A stretch of DNA of 49,354 bases from Flavobacterium sp. (GCF_039595935.1 NZ_JBCNKR010000007.1:1-49354), one strand, 5' to 3'; positions 16,601 to 26,765 are shown, numbered from the stretch's first letter. Numbers and translations: made by a program. The notes: generated by a model from the sequence alone, not told the origin.

Positions 16601-19600
16601 ATGATAACAAACCAACAATTAACTTTTTACCGCAATTTTTTATTGCCAAAAAAAGACTGGATTTTAGCAATTTGTCTGCTATTATTTTCAGTTAATCAAA
16701 TGTCGGCTCAAGGCAGATTGATTAACGGAGTTGTTACTTCGGCACAGGACAATCTGCCTCTGCCGGGAGTAAATATTATGATTAAAGGAACCAAAACAGT
16801 TGCTGTAACTGGGTTTGACGGAGAGTATTCGATTAAAGCATCTCCAAACGATGTTTTAGTTTATTCATTTATTGGATTTCAGCCACAGGAAATCACAGTA
16901 GCAAATCAGTCAAAAATAAATGTAACATTAAGCGAAGACACTAATAAATTAAATGAAGTAGTAGTTGTAGGTTACGGTACACAAAAGAAATCTGATCTTA
17001 CAGGTTCTATTAGTGTCGTAGATATGGAAGCTGCCAAGAAAACGGTGACTTATGATCCGGCAAAAATGCTTCAGGGACAAGTTGCCGGAGTTACAGTACA
17101 ATCATCTGGAGAACCGGGAGGATTTGTAAATGTGAAAATTAGAGGAATTAACTCTTTTACAAACAATAATCCGCTTTTTGTTATTGACGGAATGATTGTA
17201 GACAGTCCAAACGATTTTGCTCCGGGCGATATTGAGTCGATGCAGGTTTTAAAAGACGCGTCATCAGCAGCTATTTATGGAGTTCAGGGTGCTAATGGAG
17301 TTGTAATTATTACAACCAAAAAAGGAAAAGCCGGAAAACTGGATATCAAATATAAATCGCTTGTTGGGTTTCAAAATGTAGCCAGAAAATGGGATGTTAC
17401 TGATCGTGTGGGTTATCAGAAAATTACAACAGCAGCAGAGTTAAATGCAGGCTTAGGAATTGCTCCCGGAAATGATCCAAACAGCCCTTCTTATATCAGC
17501 AATGTTAATACCGACTGGCAGAAAGAAGCTTTTGAAACGGGTATTGTAAACAACCAATCTCTTACTTTTAATGGTGGAGCTGAAAATTTAGGATATAATC
17601 TAAATGTAGATTATTTCAAAAACAGCAGTTATCTAAACTCGCCTCAGGATTACGAAAGATTTTCTTCAAACTTGAATTTATATGGTAAAAAAGGAAAATT
17701 CAAATACGGAGCTAAACTTGGTTTTACACAATCAGATAAAGAAAATTTTAACGAATACAACGCAGGACAATCAGCAATTGTTGATTTATTAGGAGCTGTT
17801 CCAACAATGCCGGTTTACGATCCAAGCAGATTGGGCGGATACGGAGGAACAGACAACTTAACGCAGAGAGCTATTTCGATGAACGTAATTGGATACAACA
17901 ATTTGATTACAAACAACGGAAAAAGAAATCGTTTCATAGGAGATATCTGGGGAGAACTTGAAATCGTAAAAGGTCTAAAATATAAACTGGATGTAAGTTA
18001 TGACAGATTGGATTTTCAAAATAGAAAATTTATTCCGCCAAGTGATTTAGGCTGGTATTATATTACAACAAACGACGAATCTTCGTTAGACGTTTCGACA
18101 GGAAATCAGTCAAGAACATTCTTAAACAATTTACTAACATATGAAATTTCACTAGGTAAACATAAGATTGATGCTTTGGCCGGATGGATTCAGGAAAGAA
18201 AAGACTACTATAATCACTGGTCAAGAGGTGTAGGGTATACGCCGGGAGAAATCAGTATGATTCAGTATGCAGATGCTATCAGCGGCGGCGAATACAAAAA
18301 TACAGTTACGAATGTCTCTTATTTAAGCCGTTTAAATTATTCTTATGATGATCGTTATTTCATTACAGGAAACTTCAGACAGGATAAAACATCTCTTTTC
18401 AGCGAAGAAAATAATACAGGAAATTTCTATTCTTTCTCAGGAGCCTGGAAATTAAGCAACGAAAAGTTCTTGCACTTACCAGCATGGTGGAACACAATTA
18501 AAATAAGAGGAGGTTACGGTAAATTAGGAAACAATACCATTGGGGTTTACGCCTATTCACCTACAATTAATGCCTTTGCAGGATATGATTTTAATAATGC
18601 ATTAGCACCGGGAACAACAGTTGTGAGTGCAATTGACCCAAATGTGCATTGGGAAGAAACAGCAACATCAAACGTGGCGGTTGAATTAGGTTTTTTTGAT
18701 AACGATTTGCAGTTAACAGCTGAATATTATCAGAAAAAATCAACCGATTTATTGATTGGAGTTCCGCTTCCGTATTCAACAGGAGCATTTCCGGCAAGTA
18801 TTACAACCAATGCAGGAGCAGTTAAAAACAGCGGTTTGGAGTTTACAGCGGCTTACAATAACAATCACCATGAATTCAAATACAGTATTTCGGCTAACTT
18901 AGGAACTCTTAAAAATGAAGTTTTACAAATTGGTTTAAACGGAAATCCTATTTACGGAGCCGCTTCAAAAACAGAAGTTGGAAGATCGATAGGAGAATTG
19001 TATACGTATCAAACAGTTGGAATTTTTCAAAATGCAGCTGATTTGGCTTCTTCACCAACTCAAACCAATGCAGGCGTTGGAGATATTAAATTTAAAGATA
19101 TCAATGGAGACGGAGCTATTACAGATGCCGACAGAACATACATGGGAGTTTCGATTCCTAAATACAGCTACGGATTTAATTTTAGTGCAAATTATAAAAA
19201 CTGGGATTTTTCAATGTTCTGGCAAGGTTCAGGAGGAAACAAAGTATTCAACGGATTGTACCGCAATTTAATGACAGAACAATACGGAAACCACCATGTT
19301 GACGCTTTAAATTACTGGACACCAACTAACACAGATACAAACGTACCAAGGCCAATAATTGGAGATCCAAACGGTAACGCCAGAGATTCAGACAGATTTA
19401 TCGAAAGCGGAGATTATATCAAATTGCAAACGATGGAAATCGGATACGAGCTTCCGCTGCCAAAAGATTTGTTTATACAAAAAGCTAAAATATTCGTAAA
19501 CGGTCAAAACTTATGGATCATAAGTAAATACAAAGGTTACGATCCTGATTTTAATTACAATGACGGATTATTTTCAAGAGGATACGACGCTGGATCTTTT

Positions 19601-19645
19601 CCAAACCCAAGAACCATTTCTTTGGGTGTTGAAGTGAATTTTTAA
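16601..19645 (+). CDS. SusC/RagA-type TonB-dependent outer-membrane receptor, arabinan locus
   Basis: A 1014-residue outer-membrane transporter. A signal peptide (about 1-36, ending SAQ) is followed by a carboxypeptidase-regulatory-like domain (about 38-115), then LNEVVVVGYGTQKKSDLTGS, the characteristic SusC plug entry, the plug with KDASSAAIYGVQGANGVVIITTKKG around 217-245, and a beta-barrel ending in the aromatic terminus GVEVNF. It would pull arabino-oligosaccharides through the outer membrane using TonB energy with the SusD lipoprotein immediately downstream. It is the first gene of the arabinan operon. Confidence 0.96.
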   Translation: MITNQQLTFYRNFLLPKKDWILAICLLLFSVNQMSAQGRLINGVVTSAQDNLPLPGVNIMIKGTKTVAVTGFDGEYSIKASPNDVLVYSFIGFQPQEITVANQSKINVTLSEDTNKLNEVVVVGYGTQKKSDLTGSISVVDMEAAKKTVTYDPAKMLQGQVAGVTVQSSGEPGGFVNVKIRGINSFTNNNPLFVIDGMIVDSPNDFAPGDIESMQVLKDASSAAIYGVQGANGVVIITTKKGKAGKLDIKYKSLVGFQNVARKWDVTDRVGYQKITTAAELNAGLGIAPGNDPNSPSYISNVNTDWQKEAFETGIVNNQSLTFNGGAENLGYNLNVDYFKNSSYLNSPQDYERFSSNLNLYGKKGKFKYGAKLGFTQSDKENFNEYNAGQSAIVDLLGAVPTMPVYDPSRLGGYGGTDNLTQRAISMNVIGYNNLITNNGKRNRFIGDIWGELEIVKGLKYKLDVSYDRLDFQNRKFIPPSDLGWYYITTNDESSLDVSTGNQSRTFLNNLLTYEISLGKHKIDALAGWIQERKDYYNHWSRGVGYTPGEISMIQYADAISGGEYKNTVTNVSYLSRLNYSYDDRYFITGNFRQDKTSLFSEENNTGNFYSFSGAWKLSNEKFLHLPAWWNTIKIRGGYGKLGNNTIGVYAYSPTINAFAGYDFNNALAPGTTVVSAIDPNVHWEETATSNVAVELGFFDNDLQLTAEYYQKKSTDLLIGVPLPYSTGAFPASITTNAGAVKNSGLEFTAAYNNNHHEFKYSISANLGTLKNEVLQIGLNGNPIYGAASKTEVGRSIGELYTYQTVGIFQNAADLASSPTQTNAGVGDIKFKDINGDGAITDADRTYMGVSIPKYSYGFNFSANYKNWDFSMFWQGSGGNKVFNGLYRNLMTEQYGNHHVDALNYWTPTNTDTNVPRPIIGDPNGNARDSDRFIESGDYIKLQTMEIGYELPLPKDLFIQKAKIFVNGQNLWIISKYKGYDPDFNYNDGLFSRGYDAGSFPNPRTISLGVEVNF

Positions 19646-19675
19646 ACTAGCCTAACCAATTAAAAACGAATTAAA

Positions 19676-21238
19676 ATGAAATATAAAATATTTAACTATA
19701 TAACAGTTTTCTTTTCACTAACCCTTGTAACAACAAGTTGTGTTAATGACGAAGATTTACTGCAGGTTGATCCTAACGTAGAAACGGCAGGTTCATTTTG
19801 GAAAACAGATCAGGACGCTATTGAAGGTGTAAATGCGGCTTACGGAAGTTTACTGACAGATGGAACTTATATGAGAAGTACACCTTTACTTTTAGATTTA
19901 AAAGGAGACGATACTCGCAGTAACAGCCCTTGGGGTGCAATGTACAACGTTGGACGTTTCAATTCAAATCCAACAGATGCGGCTATTTACGGCTGGGCTT
20001 ATGAAACCTATTATCAGGGAATTTATCGTGCCAATCAGGTGCTTGAAAATGTTCCGAAAATTGACATGGAAGACGGGGCGCTTAAAAACAGAATCATCGG
20101 GCAGGCTTATTTTTTAAGAGGATTGTATTTATTTCATGCCGTAAATATGTTCAAAAATGTGCCGCTTCCGACAGAAATTGCAGTGTATTATCCACAAAAA
20201 ACTCAAGAAGAAGGCTGGGCTCAGGTTATTGCCGATTTTAAAGCAGCGGCTGATTTACTGCCAACTTCTTACGATGGAATTTCAGGTTTAGACGGAGGTC
20301 AAAAAGGACGTGCAACAAAAGGCGCCGCTCTTGGATATTTAGGAAAAGCATATTTGTTTACAAAAGATTTTACCAATGCCAGAACAACCTTTAAACAAGT
20401 TATTGATTTAGGAGTTTATTCTCTAGTAGCAAATTACCGAGACAATTTTATAACTGCAAACGAAAATAATTCTGAATCTCTTTTTGAAGTACAATTTAGC
20501 CGAAGTGCCGGAGGAGTTGATTTAGGATGGGGCGGTGCGCCTGCATCTGGCTGGGGAAAAACATCGGCTCGTGCGATTACGTATGCACCAAGAGCTTTTG
20601 GATGGACAGACGTTCAGCCTTCATGGACTTTGTTTAACGAATTTCAGGAAGAAAAAACAAAAACAGGAGCAGTTGATCCCCGTTTAGACGCTACTATTTT
20701 CTACAATAAACCAGGCGGAATGCAATTGTACGGTAAAGATTTTGCCACATTTTACGCTTCAAGCCCTGCCGATTTAAATGATATTTTTTGTAGAAAATAC
20801 CAAAACTCTGATGGAGAATTTGCAGACGAATACGACTGGCGTTCCGGAATTAACGAACGTTTGTTAAGATATGCCGATATTCTTTTAATGTATGCCGAAA
20901 CTCTAAACGAAACAGGAGATACTCCTAGAGCATATACTTATATTCAAATGGTAAGAAACAGAGTTAATCTTCCGGATTTATCAGTAACAAAACCGGGAAT
21001 GACGCAAGAACAAATGAGAGAACAGATTGGTCACGAAAGATTTTTAGAATTCCCTCTTGAAGGTCACCGTTTTGACGATATCCGTCGTTGGGGATGGCTT
21101 CAGAATCCAACAAAACTAGCCTGGTTAAAAACAAGAGACGTTGAGTTTAATTCTTACGCAGCAGGAAGAGAATATTTTCCGATCCCGCAGTTAGAAATGG
21201 ACAACAATCCGGGGACAAAACAGAATGACAGTTATTAA
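19676..21238 (+). CDS. SusD/RagB-type surface glycan-binding lipoprotein
   Basis: A 520-residue lipoprotein with lipobox Cys22 (TTSCVND). It has SusD hallmarks: a Leu-Asp-rich start (DLLQVDPN), TPR-like helices with GQAYFLRGLYLF near residue 142-153, and the conserved C-terminal RNRVNLPDLS, ERFLEFPLEGHRFDDIRRWG and EYFPIPQLEMDNNPGTKQND. It forms the lid of the SusC channel and binds arabinan chains at the cell surface. It begins 30 bases after susC. Confidence 0.96.
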   Translation: MKYKIFNYITVFFSLTLVTTSCVNDEDLLQVDPNVETAGSFWKTDQDAIEGVNAAYGSLLTDGTYMRSTPLLLDLKGDDTRSNSPWGAMYNVGRFNSNPTDAAIYGWAYETYYQGIYRANQVLENVPKIDMEDGALKNRIIGQAYFLRGLYLFHAVNMFKNVPLPTEIAVYYPQKTQEEGWAQVIADFKAAADLLPTSYDGISGLDGGQKGRATKGAALGYLGKAYLFTKDFTNARTTFKQVIDLGVYSLVANYRDNFITANENNSESLFEVQFSRSAGGVDLGWGGAPASGWGKTSARAITYAPRAFGWTDVQPSWTLFNEFQEEKTKTGAVDPRLDATIFYNKPGGMQLYGKDFATFYASSPADLNDIFCRKYQNSDGEFADEYDWRSGINERLLRYADILLMYAETLNETGDTPRAYTYIQMVRNRVNLPDLSVTKPGMTQEQMREQIGHERFLEFPLEGHRFDDIRRWGWLQNPTKLAWLKTRDVEFNSYAAGREYFPIPQLEMDNNPGTKQNDSY

Positions 21239-21315
21239 GTTTTCAGTGACAGTTTTCAGTGACAGTTTTCAGTCACAGCCTTACTGTACACCTGAGACTG
21301 TACACTGAAAACTGA
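21238..21315. repeat. Three tandem 13-bp repeats (AGTTTTCAGTGAC) plus inverted copy
   Basis: AGTTTTCAGTGAC starts at 21238, 21251 and 21264 (the last ending CAC), and an inverse CACTGAAAACT follows near 21304-21314. The array begins on the last base of the susD stop. No gene fits. The TTTTCAGT motif recurs near 26808. Confidence 0.75.
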
Positions 21316-21351
21316 GAATAAAAAAATATTTGAGTTAGTTAGAGTTAGTAT

Positions 21352-21380
21352 CACATGGCAAATTCCTGATCTGCCATGTG
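21352..21380 (+). promoter_or_regulatory. Hairpin CACATGGCA-N11-TGCCATGTG in the susD-GH43 spacer
   Basis: A perfect 9-bp stem between susD and the first glycosidase with no T-tract. It may stabilise the susCD portion of the mRNA or act as partial attenuator, so that transporter transcripts exceed enzyme transcripts. Confidence 0.5.
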
Positions 21381-21445
21381 GTATTTTCAAAAAAGAATGC
21401 GATTACAAGATTAAGTATTGAAACAGTAACTAAAAATTAGAAAAA

Positions 21446-22453
21446 ATGAAAACAATTACAAGTTTGGTTTTATTCGCAATATTATTAGGAAGTTGTCAAA
21501 ATGAAGATGTTATAATCCCTTCGAATGAGAGTGCAGCAGCAGAATCTCAAAATTCTCAGGTAAAAAATAATCTAACGGCTAAAACAGTAAGCGGAAACGT
21601 TCCGTCACACGACCCTAGCACAATAGTAAAAAGCGGTGTTAATTATTATGTTTTTACAACAGGAGATAATATCCCAATGACGTATTCAACAAATTTAACC
21701 AGCTGGACTTGGGGAACTTCAGTATTTACTTCTACCCCAAGCTGGATTACAGGTTACGTTCCGGGTTTTACTAAAACATTCTGGGCTCCGGATGTGGCAT
21801 GGTTCAATAACCGCTGGAACATGTATTATTCCTGTTCGACTTTTGGTTCGGCAACTTCTGCAATTGGTTTGGTTACAACACCAGCCATTTCACAAAGTGC
21901 TGGAACAAACTGGACAGACAGAGGTGTTGTTGTTTCTTCTTCATCAGCATCAGATGTAAATGCAATCGATCCATCCATTTTAGTTGACGGAAGCAATGTT
22001 TATATGGCTTATGGTTCATGGCATGCCGGAATTGGAGTGATTCAAATTAATCCTTCAACCGGAAAAACAACAGGAAGTAAAACCATTGTAGCGGGCGGAA
22101 ACAGCGCCTCTTGGGAAGCACCGTGTTTAATAAAAGAAGGCAGTTACTACTATTTGTTCGTAAACCGAGGGACATGCTGTAACGGCGTAAACAGCACTTA
22201 TTACATTGTTGTAGGACGCTCTACAAGCCCGTTTGGGCCATTTACAGACAAAAATGGAGTATCTTTAAAAAGCGGCGGCGGAACCACAGTTTTAGCCACG
22301 CAGGGAAATTACATTGGTCCGGGACATTTGTCAAGAATTACAGGTACTCAAAAAGGAGCTGTTCATTATTATGACGGAGCAGACAGCGGAAATCCTAAAC
22401 TCGAAATCGTATATTTTACATGGTCATCAGGATGGCCTACACTTTCTTATTAA
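21446..22453 (+). CDS. GH43 endo-alpha-1,5-L-arabinanase, lipoprotein
   Basis: A 335-residue five-bladed beta-propeller glycosidase with lipobox Cys17 (LLGSCQN). Likely catalytic residues are Asp56 (HDPS), Asp175 (NAIDPS, pKa modulator) and Glu224 (WEAPC, acid). The CCNGVNSTYYIVVGRS block and GPGH metal-site histidine are typical of arabinan endo-1,5-alpha-L-arabinosidases. As a lipoprotein after SusCD it probably acts at the cell surface to cut the arabinan backbone. Confidence 0.92.
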   Translation: MKTITSLVLFAILLGSCQNEDVIIPSNESAAAESQNSQVKNNLTAKTVSGNVPSHDPSTIVKSGVNYYVFTTGDNIPMTYSTNLTSWTWGTSVFTSTPSWITGYVPGFTKTFWAPDVAWFNNRWNMYYSCSTFGSATSAIGLVTTPAISQSAGTNWTDRGVVVSSSSASDVNAIDPSILVDGSNVYMAYGSWHAGIGVIQINPSTGKTTGSKTIVAGGNSASWEAPCLIKEGSYYYLFVNRGTCCNGVNSTYYIVVGRSTSPFGPFTDKNGVSLKSGGGTTVLATQGNYIGPGHLSRITGTQKGAVHYYDGADSGNPKLEIVYFTWSSGWPTLSY

Positions 22454-22460
22454 AAATACC

Positions 22461-22497
22461 ATTCCGAAGAAAATTCAAGGAACATTTTCTTCGGAAT
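22461..22497 (+). promoter_or_regulatory. 14-bp perfect hairpin in the GH43-GH51 spacer
   Basis: ATTCCGAAGAAAAT at 22461-22474 is perfectly inverted at 22484-22497 with a 9-base loop. No T-run follows, so it is more likely an mRNA processing or stability element than a full terminator. Confidence 0.55.
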
Positions 22498-22514
22498 AAC
22501 TTATTTAAAACACT

Positions 22515-24056
22515 ATGAAAAAAGCACTTTTAATCACATTTCTTATCGCCGTTTGTGAGTCAGGTTTCTCCCAAAACGCCACAGTTGTAACCATAAAAAA
22601 CAACACTGATGCACCAACAATTAACAAAAATATCTACGGACATTTTGCTGAACATTTAGGACGTTGTATTTACGGTGGTTTTTTTGTTGGAGATACCTCA
22701 AAAATACCAAATACAAAAGGTGTTAGAAATGATATTATAGCCGCTTTAAAAGACCTGAAAATTCCAAATTTAAGATGGCCGGGAGGTTGTTTTGCCGACA
22801 CCTATCACTGGAAAGACGGAATTGGTCCAAAAGAACAAAGACCAACAATTGTAAACCAATGGTGGGGCGGTGTAACCGAAGATAACAGCTTTGGAACACA
22901 TGACTTTTTAAACCTTTGCGAAGTTTTAGGAGCAGAACCGTATTTATCCGGAAACGTAGGAAGCGGAACTGTTCAGGAATTATCAGACTGGGTTCAGTAC
23001 ACCAATTTTGGAGGAAAAAGCCCGATGAGTGATTTACGTAAAAAGAACGGAAGAACGGAACCTTGGAAAGTAAAATTCTGGGGAATTGGAAACGAAGCCT
23101 GGGGCTGCGGCGGAAATATGACTGCAGATTATTATGCTAATGAATATCGCAAGTTTACCACTTTTATGTCTGACTGGAACAACACTGGAGGCATTACCCG
23201 AATAGCATCCGGAGCAAATAGTTCTGACTATAACTGGACAGAAGTATTAATGAAAAACATTCCACTAAATATGTTAGGCGGAGTCGGCGTTCATCATTAT
23301 GCCGTAATTGACTGGGGCAAAAAAGGAGACGGCGTTAATTTTTCTGAAGAAGAATATTTCAAAACCATGCAGTCTGCCTTAAAAATGGAAGAACTCGTAA
23401 CAAAACATGCTGCCGTAATGGACAAATACGATCCGGAGAAAAAAGTTGCCATGGTTGTAGACGAATGGGGCGGATGGTATGAAGTAGAAAAAGGAACAAA
23501 TCCGGGATTTTTATATCAGCAAAATACCATGCGCGATGCTGTTTTAGCAGGTTCAACTTTAAACATTTTCAATAACCATGCAGACAGAGTTCGAATGGCA
23601 AATCTGGCACAATGTGTTAATGTTCTGCAAGCCGTAATCTTAACTGATAAAGCCAAAATGATTGTAACGCCAACGTATCATGTAATGAAAATGTACAGCG
23701 TTCATCAGGATGCAAAACTATTACCAATCAGTTTTCAGTCACCATTGTATACTGTAAAAGGAGAAACACTTCCTGCAGTATCAGTTTCGGCATCAAAAGA
23801 CAAAAACGGAGCAGTACATATTTCATTGGTAAATGTTGATGCTAAAAACAAAAACAAAATAGAAATTGACACAAACGATCTTGGAGTTAAAAACTTTACA
23901 GGACAAATTATAACATCTGCAAAATTGCAGGATTACAATTCATTCGATACACCAAACAAAATTGTTCCAACAGTTTTTAAAGGTTTTGAAAACAAAAAAG
24001 GAAAACTAGAAATTACAATTCCTCCTTTCTCAGTAATTGTTTTAGAAGGAAAATAA
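22515..24056 (+). CDS. GH51 alpha-L-arabinofuranosidase, secreted
   Basis: A 513-residue enzyme with a short signal peptide ending GFSQ. The (beta/alpha)8 domain carries acid/base Glu194 in GIGNEAWG and nucleophile Glu317 in VVDEWGGW; the C-terminal about 130 residues form the usual beta-sandwich. It would remove terminal alpha-1,2/1,3/1,5-linked arabinofuranose, probably in the periplasm. This short form lacks the N-terminal extension of the second GH51 at 30040. Confidence 0.94.
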   Translation: MKKALLITFLIAVCESGFSQNATVVTIKNNTDAPTINKNIYGHFAEHLGRCIYGGFFVGDTSKIPNTKGVRNDIIAALKDLKIPNLRWPGGCFADTYHWKDGIGPKEQRPTIVNQWWGGVTEDNSFGTHDFLNLCEVLGAEPYLSGNVGSGTVQELSDWVQYTNFGGKSPMSDLRKKNGRTEPWKVKFWGIGNEAWGCGGNMTADYYANEYRKFTTFMSDWNNTGGITRIASGANSSDYNWTEVLMKNIPLNMLGGVGVHHYAVIDWGKKGDGVNFSEEEYFKTMQSALKMEELVTKHAAVMDKYDPEKKVAMVVDEWGGWYEVEKGTNPGFLYQQNTMRDAVLAGSTLNIFNNHADRVRMANLAQCVNVLQAVILTDKAKMIVTPTYHVMKMYSVHQDAKLLPISFQSPLYTVKGETLPAVSVSASKDKNGAVHISLVNVDAKNKNKIEIDTNDLGVKNFTGQIITSAKLQDYNSFDTPNKIVPTVFKGFENKKGKLEITIPPFSVIVLEGK

Positions 24057-24068
24057 AAATATAAACAA

Positions 24069-25688
24069 ATGAAAAAATCAAATTCCATTTTAAAGATTGT
24101 TTCTTTCATTGGATTTTTTGCAGCAGCGATTTTAATTTCCAGCTGTTCAAAAGATGATCCGGCATTAGAAGAACCAAATCCAGATCCGGTTACGCCGCCT
24201 GTAGTAACACCAGCTTTTCCGGGGCCGACTTATGCAGATAATTATACCGCAATTTCAGCTTGGGGAAACAGATCACAATGGAATTTAGCCAACGTGCATG
24301 ATCCATCTGTAGAAAAATCGGGAGACTATTATTATATGTACCAAACTGATGCTTCTTACGGAAATGCTCATGACGGAAACGGACATTTTTTCTACAGAAG
24401 ATCAAAAGACTTAATCAATTGGGAATTTATGGGATCTTCGATGACACAGGCTCCGGCTTGGGTAAAAGATTCCTTAAACAATAAAAGAGCCAGAATGAAT
24501 CCGGCGCTTCCTCCAATAGAAAATCCAAATTATGGATATTGGGCGCCATGCGTTCGCAAAGTTGGAAATGTTTTCAGAATGTATTACAGCATAGTCGTTA
24601 CCAATCCAATTACTGGAACAGATACGAATACCTCATGGACAGAACGCGCTTTTATTGGTTTAGCCGAAACTACAGATTTAGCGTCAAACAATTGGGTAGA
24701 TAAAGGAATGGTTGTCTGCTCAGAACCAGACGGCGTAAAAAGTTATGTTAGAAACGGAGGAAACGATTGGGATGCTTATTTTAAATTTAACGCCATCGAT
24801 CCAAGTTTTATCGAAACTCCTGAAGGCGATCAATATTTGATTTACGGTTCCTGGCATTCCGGAATTGCCGCTTTAAAACTAAATCCAGTAACAGGAAAAC
24901 CAGACAAATTAAAAACAATCGACGATTACGGAGTGCGAATTGCAGGCCGTGGAAATGTAAACACAAACCGCTGGCAGGCACTCGAAGGACCAGAAATTAT
25001 CTACAATCCAGACACACAATATTATTATCTGTTTCTGGCTTATGATGAATTATCAGTTGCGTATAACACGCGTGTGGCTCGTTCAAAAAACATTTTAGGA
25101 CCATACTTGACCATCAGCGGAAGTAGTATTACGACTGGTGCTGAATGTTATCCAATGATAACGCATCCGTATCAATTTAAAAATCATACAGGCTGGGTTG
25201 GGTTTTCGCATTGTGCTGTTTTTCAAAACCCAACAACCAAACAATGGTATTATGCTTCGCAGGCACGTCTGCCGGAAGGTGTAGCCGGAATTAACGTTTC
25301 AAACGCTGTCATGATGGGACACGTAAGAGCTATTCAATGGACAGAAGACGGCTGGCCGGTTGTAGAAGCAGAGCGTTATGCAGGAGTTCCAACAACTACA
25401 ATTTCCGAAGCAAATTTTGTAGGAACATGGGAACAAATTACCATGAATTATCAATACAAAACCATGCAGAAATCGGTTACTCTTTATCTAACCGCAGATA
25501 AAAAAGTAAGCGGTGACGCAACAGGAACATGGTCGTACGACAGTACCAAAAAAATCCTGACCATAAACGGCGTAAAATGTAATGTAAGCAATGCCTGGGA
25601 TTGGGAATCGACAACCAGAAAAGTAACTTTAAGTTATTCTGGTTTAACAACAGCGGGATTACCAGTTTGGGGTAAAAAGATAAATTAG
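24069..25688 (+). CDS. GH43 arabinanase lipoprotein with extra C-terminal beta domain
   Basis: A 539-residue lipoprotein (Cys26 in LISSCSKD) with a Pro-rich linker at 36-52. The GH43 propeller follows, with Asp78 (HDPS), Asp244 (NAIDPS) and Glu307 (LEGPE). Residues from about 445 to the end form a separate all-beta module beginning FVGTWEQI, as in two-domain endo-arabinanases. The domain order suggests a surface enzyme on long or branched arabinan. It begins 12 bases after the GH51 gene. Confidence 0.9.
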   Translation: MKKSNSILKIVSFIGFFAAAILISSCSKDDPALEEPNPDPVTPPVVTPAFPGPTYADNYTAISAWGNRSQWNLANVHDPSVEKSGDYYYMYQTDASYGNAHDGNGHFFYRRSKDLINWEFMGSSMTQAPAWVKDSLNNKRARMNPALPPIENPNYGYWAPCVRKVGNVFRMYYSIVVTNPITGTDTNTSWTERAFIGLAETTDLASNNWVDKGMVVCSEPDGVKSYVRNGGNDWDAYFKFNAIDPSFIETPEGDQYLIYGSWHSGIAALKLNPVTGKPDKLKTIDDYGVRIAGRGNVNTNRWQALEGPEIIYNPDTQYYYLFLAYDELSVAYNTRVARSKNILGPYLTISGSSITTGAECYPMITHPYQFKNHTGWVGFSHCAVFQNPTTKQWYYASQARLPEGVAGINVSNAVMMGHVRAIQWTEDGWPVVEAERYAGVPTTTISEANFVGTWEQITMNYQYKTMQKSVTLYLTADKKVSGDATGTWSYDSTKKILTINGVKCNVSNAWDWESTTRKVTLSYSGLTTAGLPVWGKKIN

Positions 25689-25757
25689 AAAATTAGAATT
25701 TATAAAACTCTAAAATAAAATCTGCTCAATCTGCCAAATCTGCGTGAGAAAAAATAA

Positions 25758-25801
25758 GCCACAGATTTAGAAAAAATCATTTTAATCATTTAATCTGTGG
25801 C
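25758..25801. repeat. Inverted repeat GCCACAGATT / AATCTGTGGC
   Basis: The arms at 25758-25767 and 25792-25801 are exact inverses, extended by imperfect TAA flanks. Together with the preceding ATCTGC-rich stretch (25728-25745) this is another copy of the element at 15267-15334. It lies immediately before a GH43 gene, whose true start is after the repeat. Confidence 0.7.
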
Positions 25802-25820
25802 TAAAAAAAATAAAACGATA

Positions 25821-26765
25821 ATGAAGAACCTCTTTACAAGCCTTTCCATTTTGCTCTTATCGGTAGCAGGAATTGCACAATCGGTAAAATTCAATAATCC
25901 AATTATTAAGGATCAATACACAGGAGATCCTGCAGCGTTGGTTTACAAAGACAAAGTCTATTTATACGCTGGTCATGACGAAGCGCCAAATGATTTTCAC
26001 TTTTATAAAATGAATGAATGGCTGATATATTCTTCATCTGATATGAAAACCTGGGAATCGCATCCGGTACCCTTAAAAGTAACCGATTTTAAATGGGCAA
26101 AAAGCGATGCCTGGGCTTCGCAGGTTATCGAAAGAAATGGAAAATTTTATTGGTATGTAACGGTCGAACACGGAACTGTTCCCGGAAAATCAATTGGAGT
26201 TGCTGTAGCAGATAATCCGCTTGGGCCTTTTAAAGATGCGTTGGGAAAAGCTCTAATAACAAACGATATGACAAAATTTAGCGATATAAGCTGGGACGAT
26301 ATCGACCCGACAGTTTTTATTGATGATGACGGACAAGCTTATTTATTTTGGGGAAATACAGCCTGTCATTATGCTAAACTAAAAGAAAATATGACTGAAA
26401 TAGATGGAGAAATTCATCACATAAAACTGCCAAATTTTACCGAAGCACCGTGGATACACAAACATAAAAACTGGTATTATTTATCGTACGCTTATCAGTT
26501 TCCTGAAAAAATAGCTTACGCAATGAGCAAATCCATTAATGGACCATGGGAATTTAAAGGAATTTTAAACGAAATCGCCGGAAACAGCAACACCAATCAT
26601 CAATCGATAATAGAATTTAAAGGACAATCGTATTTCATTTATCACAATGGAGCATCAATTCCCGATGGAGGAAGTTTTAGAAGATCAGTATGCGTTGATA
26701 AATTATTTTATAACAAAGACGGAACAATGAAAAGAGTGATTATGACATCAGAAGGAATTCAATAG
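25821..26765 (+). CDS. GH43 family glycosidase, secreted (exo-acting arabinofuranosidase type)
   Basis: I choose the ATG at 25821 because it opens a signal peptide (MKNLFTSLSILLLSVAGIAQ); the longer frame begins inside an intergenic repeat. The 314-residue protein has the GH43 triad at Asp36 (TGDPAA), Asp162 (DDIDPTVF) and Glu208 (FTEAPW). The DPAALVYKDKVYLYAGHDE opening resembles GH43 arabinofuranosidase/xylosidase subfamilies rather than endo-arabinanases, so it may trim side chains or oligosaccharides. Substrate is inferred from the locus. Confidence 0.87.
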   Translation: MKNLFTSLSILLLSVAGIAQSVKFNNPIIKDQYTGDPAALVYKDKVYLYAGHDEAPNDFHFYKMNEWLIYSSSDMKTWESHPVPLKVTDFKWAKSDAWASQVIERNGKFYWYVTVEHGTVPGKSIGVAVADNPLGPFKDALGKALITNDMTKFSDISWDDIDPTVFIDDDGQAYLFWGNTACHYAKLKENMTEIDGEIHHIKLPNFTEAPWIHKHKNWYYLSYAYQFPEKIAYAMSKSINGPWEFKGILNEIAGNSNTNHQSIIEFKGQSYFIYHNGASIPDGGSFRRSVCVDKLFYNKDGTMKRVIMTSEGIQ

